DNA of 42,482 nt from a candidate division WWE3 bacterium (GTDB lineage Bacteria > Patescibacteriota > WWE3 > 2-01-FULL-39-13), in contig JALWZX010000060.1 of NCBI GenBank assembly GCA_027002375.1, forward strand, positions 1-42,482, read 5' to 3'. Each line of letters starts with the position of its first letter. The stretch's first letter is position 1. The notes under the pieces were generated by a model. It saw nothing but the letters and a program-made list of their open reading frames with translations. It searched no databases and was not told the origin of the DNA. Made by a program: the position numbers and the translations under genes. Shown here one piece after another: positions 38,438-42,482 of the stretch.

Positions 38438-39367
38438 ATGAATTATAAAGGCTATAATTTATTTCCAATAGGAATAGGAACATGGGGAATAGGTGGTTTT
38501 GCTTCAAAAGATACTACCAACGATAATAAACAAATCGATGCTTTGATTTACCTTTTAGAACATGGATTGAATTACATATCAATTTGCCATTGGTATGCAA
38601 AAGGCCATGCTACAGAAAATCTAGCAAAAGCAATAACCGAAAGTAGGACTAAAAGAAAAACGTTGTTTATAAACCAGTCAATATATTCACACAACAATAA
38701 GAGTGTAGAAGATATAGAAAGTGAAAGAAAAAAATTTTTTGATACACTGAAATTAGATTATGTTGATTCATTACAGTTAGATTTTGGTGTATTTCAAAAA
38801 TATAATTATTTTGAAGTTATAGATTATTTGAAAAACTTATTATCTAATAAGTTAATTAAGTACGTAAATATAACTAATACTAATTTAGAATTTTTGAAAA
38901 AGTTTTATGAGGAATTCAGTCGTGATATTTTTGCATGTGAATCTGGTTTCAATTTTGAAATAAGAGAAAATTATGATAATGGTGTTTTACCTTTTTGTAC
39001 TAGCCACGATGTATTAAATGTTATATATCAACCTATAAGAAGAAATAGAACAGCTAAAAGAAATTGGAAATTATTAGTAGAGTTAGCTACAAAATATGGT
39101 GTTACTCAAAATCAAATTATACTAAAATGGATAATTAGTAATGGGTATCTACCATTGGTTAAGTCAGAAAATATAGAGCATATTAACGAAAACATAAAGG
39201 CGTTAGATATAGAATTAGAAGAAAAAGATGTCAAGAAATTAAATGAATTTAGAGTTGCGAATTATAAACAACCGAAAATTGATTGGGGTTATGATAAAGA
39301 GGGAATTCCTATATATATGCTAAGTAATGTTTTTGATGAAGAGTACGATAGGCAAGTAAAAAATTAG
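38438..39367 (+). CDS. Aldo/keto reductase-fold protein, probably catalytically altered
   Basis: GIGTWGIGGFASKD; LEHGLNYISICHWYAKGHATENLAKAI; KYGVTQNQIILKWIISNGYLPLVKSENIEHINENIKALD. Confidence 0.75.
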   Translation: MNYKGYNLFPIGIGTWGIGGFASKDTTNDNKQIDALIYLLEHGLNYISICHWYAKGHATENLAKAITESRTKRKTLFINQSIYSHNNKSVEDIESERKKFFDTLKLDYVDSLQLDFGVFQKYNYFEVIDYLKNLLSNKLIKYVNITNTNLEFLKKFYEEFSRDIFACESGFNFEIRENYDNGVLPFCTSHDVLNVIYQPIRRNRTAKRNWKLLVELATKYGVTQNQIILKWIISNGYLPLVKSENIEHINENIKALDIELEEKDVKKLNEFRVANYKQPKIDWGYDKEGIPIYMLSNVFDEEYDRQVKN

Positions 39368-39371
39368 TTTG

Positions 39372-39448
39372 CGGGGTGTGGCGCAGTTGGCTAGCGCGTA
39401 CGCATGGGGTGCGTGAGGTCGTGGGTTCAAGTCCCACCACCCCGACCA
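39372..39448 (+). tRNA. tRNA-Pro (anticodon GGG), CCA encoded
   Basis: Acceptor CGGGGTG/CACCCCG, D-stem GCGC/GCGC, anticodon stem TACGC/GCGTG with loop ATGGGGT, T-arm GTGGG-TTCAAGT-CCCAC, ACCA end. Confidence 0.96.
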
Positions 39449-39456
39449 TTATAATT

Positions 39457-39993
39457 ATGTCTGACTATATAGAAAACGAAGTTAAAATTCTAAACATTGA
39501 TGCACAAGAAGTTGCAAAATTGATAGAAAGGTTAGGTGCAACCAAAGTTTTTGATGGAAAAAGAGTTTTTACAACATTTGATACTACTGATAGGTTCTAT
39601 ACCAAGAACAATACAATCATACGACTGACAGAAGAGGGAAAACTTAAGTTAAGTGTTAGTTATATGAACGAAAATGGTGATAAGGAAACTATTAAATTAT
39701 TTACAAGTAGAAAAAAAGAAACTGTAGATTTCTTGTCTAGATTAAATGTTGTTCCAATTGCAAGAGTAGAATCGCATAGAGTTTCATATGAGCTTGATGA
39801 TATAGATTTCGATATAGACAAGTTTCCTAAAATTCCACCATTTTTAGAGGTTGATATAGGCGCGGATTCAAAATATTCATTAGATGAGTTAGTGAGGAAG
39901 TTAAGGTTGGATGGAAATGAATTAGTTAGTATCGGAACTGAGGATATATATTCTAAATATGGCAAGGATTATTTTGAATTGTTTGCTGTGTAA
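39457..39993 (+). CDS. CYTH-domain protein (class IV adenylate cyclase/thiamine triphosphatase fold)
   Basis: ExExK motif in MSDYIENEVKIL; FLEVDIG; the ORF-track start at 39376 lies inside the tRNA. Confidence 0.75.
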   Translation: MSDYIENEVKILNIDAQEVAKLIERLGATKVFDGKRVFTTFDTTDRFYTKNNTIIRLTEEGKLKLSVSYMNENGDKETIKLFTSRKKETVDFLSRLNVVPIARVESHRVSYELDDIDFDIDKFPKIPPFLEVDIGADSKYSLDELVRKLRLDGNELVSIGTEDIYSKYGKDYFELFAV

Positions 39994-40032
39994 GTTTTTG
40001 ATCGAATAATATTTAGTGTGACCATTATAATT

Positions 40033-40536
40033 ATGTCTGACAATGAGATTCTTGATATAGTAAATGAAAAAGATGAGGTGATAGGTACTGCCACGCGAAA
40101 AGATTGTCATTCAAATCCCCATCTAATACATCGTACTGTTCACTTTACATTGGTTGACCCTCGTAACAAAAAAGTCTTAATGACCATTAGGTCAAGAAAA
40201 AAGAAACATGATGGTGGCAAGTATTGCGTGTTGGGCGAACATATTTTATCTGGTAAAACATATATCGATGCTATAAAAAGAGGTGTAAATGAAGAGTTGG
40301 GTTTTGTTCCACAAAAATTCAAAGAGTTGTCACATAATATCTTTACATATGATAATCAAAGGGAATTTGTTCGTTTTTTCATAATTCTTTGGAATAACGA
40401 ACAAATTAAATATGACACGAGTGAAATTGAAGATTTAGTGTGGGTTGACATTGATAAGATTGTATCCGCTGATTTAGATTATTCTGATATGACAAGGTAT
40501 TGGATTAAAACTATCAAATGGAGCGATTCAATGTAA
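40033..40536 (+). CDS. Nudix hydrolase-like protein
   Basis: MSDNEILDIVNEKDEVIGTATRKDCHSNPHLIHRTVHFTLVD; degenerate Nudix box HILSGKTYIDAIKRGVNEELGF. Confidence 0.8.
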   Translation: MSDNEILDIVNEKDEVIGTATRKDCHSNPHLIHRTVHFTLVDPRNKKVLMTIRSRKKKHDGGKYCVLGEHILSGKTYIDAIKRGVNEELGFVPQKFKELSHNIFTYDNQREFVRFFIILWNNEQIKYDTSEIEDLVWVDIDKIVSADLDYSDMTRYWIKTIKWSDSM

Positions 40537-40595
40537 ATTCTAAAAATTAAACTAATTACAGTGTCCATGTAATCTTGATATAATCTTTCGTATAC

Positions 40596-41801
40596 ATGTC
40601 TGAGACTAATTTATCTGAAACTACTTCCAAAAACTTAAAATCTAATATTTCTAAACTTTATGTTTACAAAGCTCTAACAGGTTCGTTTTTTGCTATTCCA
40701 ATAATGGTTTTGTTTTGGCAAGATAATGGCTTGTCATTTACACAAATAATGGTGCTGCAAGCGTATTTTTCAATATTAATTGTTTTACTTGAAATTCCAA
40801 CTGGGTATTTCGCCGATTTATATGGAAGAAAAGCATCTATCATAGTATCATCATTTGGTTTAGGATTTTCTATTTTAATTTATAGTTTTGGTAAAAGTTA
40901 TTTAACATTCTTTTTGGCTGAAACATTTTTTGCAATACAGGCATCTTTTTATTCAGGTAGTGTATCTGCGTTGCTTTATGACACGTTAGTTGATTTAAAA
41001 GAAGAACATAAATACAAGGAAATTTGGGGCAAATCTATGTCTTATGGTTTGTTTGCATTGGCAATCTCTGGAATAATTGGTGCGTTTGCTGCAAAATATA
41101 ATTTAAGATATGCAATTTGGTTATCCGTTCCATTCTTTCTTGCGACAATTCCATTTGCATTCTCTTTTACCGAACCTACTAGACATAAAATAGTAGTGAA
41201 AAAAGGGTACATGAAAGAATTATTAACAATTGTAAAAGACATATTTTTAAAAGAGAAAAACTTAAGGTGGTTAATAATTTATTCTGCGTTGATATTAGGT
41301 TTGAATAAAGCAGGTGTTTGGACATATCAACCTTATATGAAATTGATTGGTATTGATGTCGTCTACTTTGGCTTTATATTTGCAGGGTTTGCAATATTTA
41401 CAGCTATGATTTCCAAATATGCGTACATTATAGAAAAAAAACTAGGTAAGAGGTGGTCTTTGATTATGTTAGTAATTTTAACTTCGGCTGGTTATTTTTT
41501 TATGGGAACTCTCACGATTAAGTTAAGTTTAGCATTTATTTTTATTGGGCAGTTTGTAAGAGGGTTCAGAAGTGTGGTTGTTACAGATTATATAAATCAG
41601 TTAACAGATTCTAGTATTAGAGCCACGGTTTTGTCTGCAGAAAGTTTGATTGGGAAATTAATATATGCATTAATAATTCCACTTATTGGGTGGGTAGCTG
41701 ATGTGTTTTCACTAGAACAGGCTTTATTGATGGTGGGGATAGTTACACTGTTAGTTGGTGGTATATTGCTTGGCATAATGAAAAACGATCATGTGATCTA
41801 A
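40596..41801 (+). CDS. Major facilitator superfamily transporter
   Basis: ~12 TM segments; LLEIPTGYFADLYGRKASIIVSSFGLGFSI (MFS motif A-like). Confidence 0.85.
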   Translation: MSETNLSETTSKNLKSNISKLYVYKALTGSFFAIPIMVLFWQDNGLSFTQIMVLQAYFSILIVLLEIPTGYFADLYGRKASIIVSSFGLGFSILIYSFGKSYLTFFLAETFFAIQASFYSGSVSALLYDTLVDLKEEHKYKEIWGKSMSYGLFALAISGIIGAFAAKYNLRYAIWLSVPFFLATIPFAFSFTEPTRHKIVVKKGYMKELLTIVKDIFLKEKNLRWLIIYSALILGLNKAGVWTYQPYMKLIGIDVVYFGFIFAGFAIFTAMISKYAYIIEKKLGKRWSLIMLVILTSAGYFFMGTLTIKLSLAFIFIGQFVRGFRSVVVTDYINQLTDSSIRATVLSAESLIGKLIYALIIPLIGWVADVFSLEQALLMVGIVTLLVGGILLGIMKNDHVI

Positions 41802-41803
41802 AA

Positions 41804-42481
41804 TTAATAATTTGTAGACTTGAGGTTAAGTTCGTATATTAATATACTTTCTCTGTTGGTAGAAGTTTTAGCTACGATGGTTCCATATGGGTCAACTATC
41901 ATTGTTTCACCTATGCTAGTTGTAACAAAAACTTTTTCAGACTTTGTTCTTATGGTTTGTTTGTCTGCATAATTTACATACAGAAAGTAACAACGGTTTT
42001 CTATTGCTCTAGCTCTTGTCAATGTCTGAACAATGTTCGTCTCAATATTTTTTGGAACATATTTTTTATATATGTAACTATCTTCATGCGACCATAATGA
42101 TATGTTAATAATCATGTTTATATCTTTTGAATATTTGCTAGATAACGATGGGGAATTTAAATCTGCGCATATTTGAATTGCAACTAAATTATTATTAAAT
42201 GCAACAAATTCTAATTTATCAGTATTGTCATTACTTAGAACTCTCTTTTCGTCTGCCCATAAATGATTCTTATAATACCAGTGAAGAATCTCTCCATTCC
42301 AATCGACAAAACAAGTTGAATTATAATATTTATTATCGCCAAACTTAAAACCACGCACTTTAGTGCGTGGATGGAGTTGGTCAACAATAGTAATTGGCGA
42401 TAAGAAACCACGGGCTTTAGCCCGTGGAGTTTCATTATTCTCTTTAAGAATAAAACTTCCAGGAATAATGTTTATCTTACG
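41804..42481 (-). CDS. Carbon-nitrogen hydrolase (nitrilase) family protein, 5' end beyond the window
   Basis: Frame stays open from the edge (RKINIIPGSFILKENN...) to the TAA at 41804; KYYNSTCFVDWNGEILHWYYKNHLW, VAIQICADLNSP, NISLWSHEDS; ORF-track start GTG 42358 is an artifact. Confidence 0.75.
   Translation of the reverse strand, partial: RKINIIPGSFILKENNETPRAKARGFLSPITIVDQLHPRTKVRGFKFGDNKYYNSTCFVDWNGEILHWYYKNHLWADEKRVLSNDNTDKLEFVAFNNNLVAIQICADLNSPSLSSKYSKDINMIINISLWSHEDSYIYKKYVPKNIETNIVQTLTRARAIENRCYFLYVNYADKQTIRTKSEKVFVTTSIGETMIVDPYGTIVAKTSTNRESILIYELNLKSTNY
42332..42438. mobile_element. REP/IS200-like double-hairpin element flanked by ATTAT direct repeats, inside a coding sequence
   Basis: ATTAT at 42332-42336 and 42434-42438; hairpins CCACGCAC-TTTA-GTGCGTGG and CCACGGGC-TTTA-GCCCGTGG; inverted repeat TATCGCCAA/TTGGCGATA. 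Confidence 0.75.
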
Positions 42482-42482
42482 T

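Noticed and set aside
39376-39456. N-terminal extension of the CYTH ORF (MWRSWLARTHGVREVVGSSPTTPT)
   Set aside because: It is a translation of tRNA-Pro; the real start is ATG 39457.
42235-42435. 66-aa minus-strand ORF MKLHGLKPVVSYRQ...
   Set aside because: Alternate frame through the palindromic element; the nitrilase frame has the family motifs.
1-42482. UGA recoding to Gly (code 25), as in Gracilibacteria/Absconditabacteria
   Set aside because: TGA is the natural stop of infA, map, rplO, rplD and others at the expected protein ends.
1-42482. CRISPR array, phage, toxin-antitoxin or transposase gene
   Set aside because: No regularly spaced repeats and no matching protein signatures; the repeats seen are dispersed hairpins.

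Overview
The window is a low-GC bacterial informational-gene locus. It carries secD-secF, an RmlA-like nucleotidyltransferase, a murA-like gene, an orphan MurB C-terminal mini-ORF, an mraY-like gene, rpoB-rpoC, rpsL-rpsG, radC, a YhaM-like HD exoribonuclease, a GT2 glycosyltransferase on the minus strand, fusA, tuf, and an almost continuous S10/spc/alpha ribosomal superoperon from rpsJ to rplQ, with rplM-rpsI after it. The superoperon contains secY, a YbaB/EbfC-like gene, adk, map, infA and rpmJ, and lacks rpmD (uL30). The right-hand accessory end has an aldo/keto-reductase-fold protein, tRNA-Pro(GGG), a CYTH protein, a Nudix protein, an MFS transporter and a nitrilase-family gene cut by the window edge. 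Small genes, missing uL30 and use of TGA as a stop fit a CPR/Patescibacteria genome with the standard code; the taxon is an inference. The strongest unusual signal is a ~102-nt double-hairpin REP/IS200-like element inserted in frame in the nitrilase-family gene and flanked by ATTAT direct repeats. Removing one ATTAT plus the element restores a normal nitrilase reading. Other notable signals are a gapless 117-nt repeat pair, a dispersed palindrome family, a multi-hairpin region upstream of fusA, changed antibiotic-site residues in S12 and RpoB, an aldo/keto-reductase fold without its catalytic tetrad, and two apparent modes of translation initiation. No CRISPR array, transposase gene or rRNA was seen.
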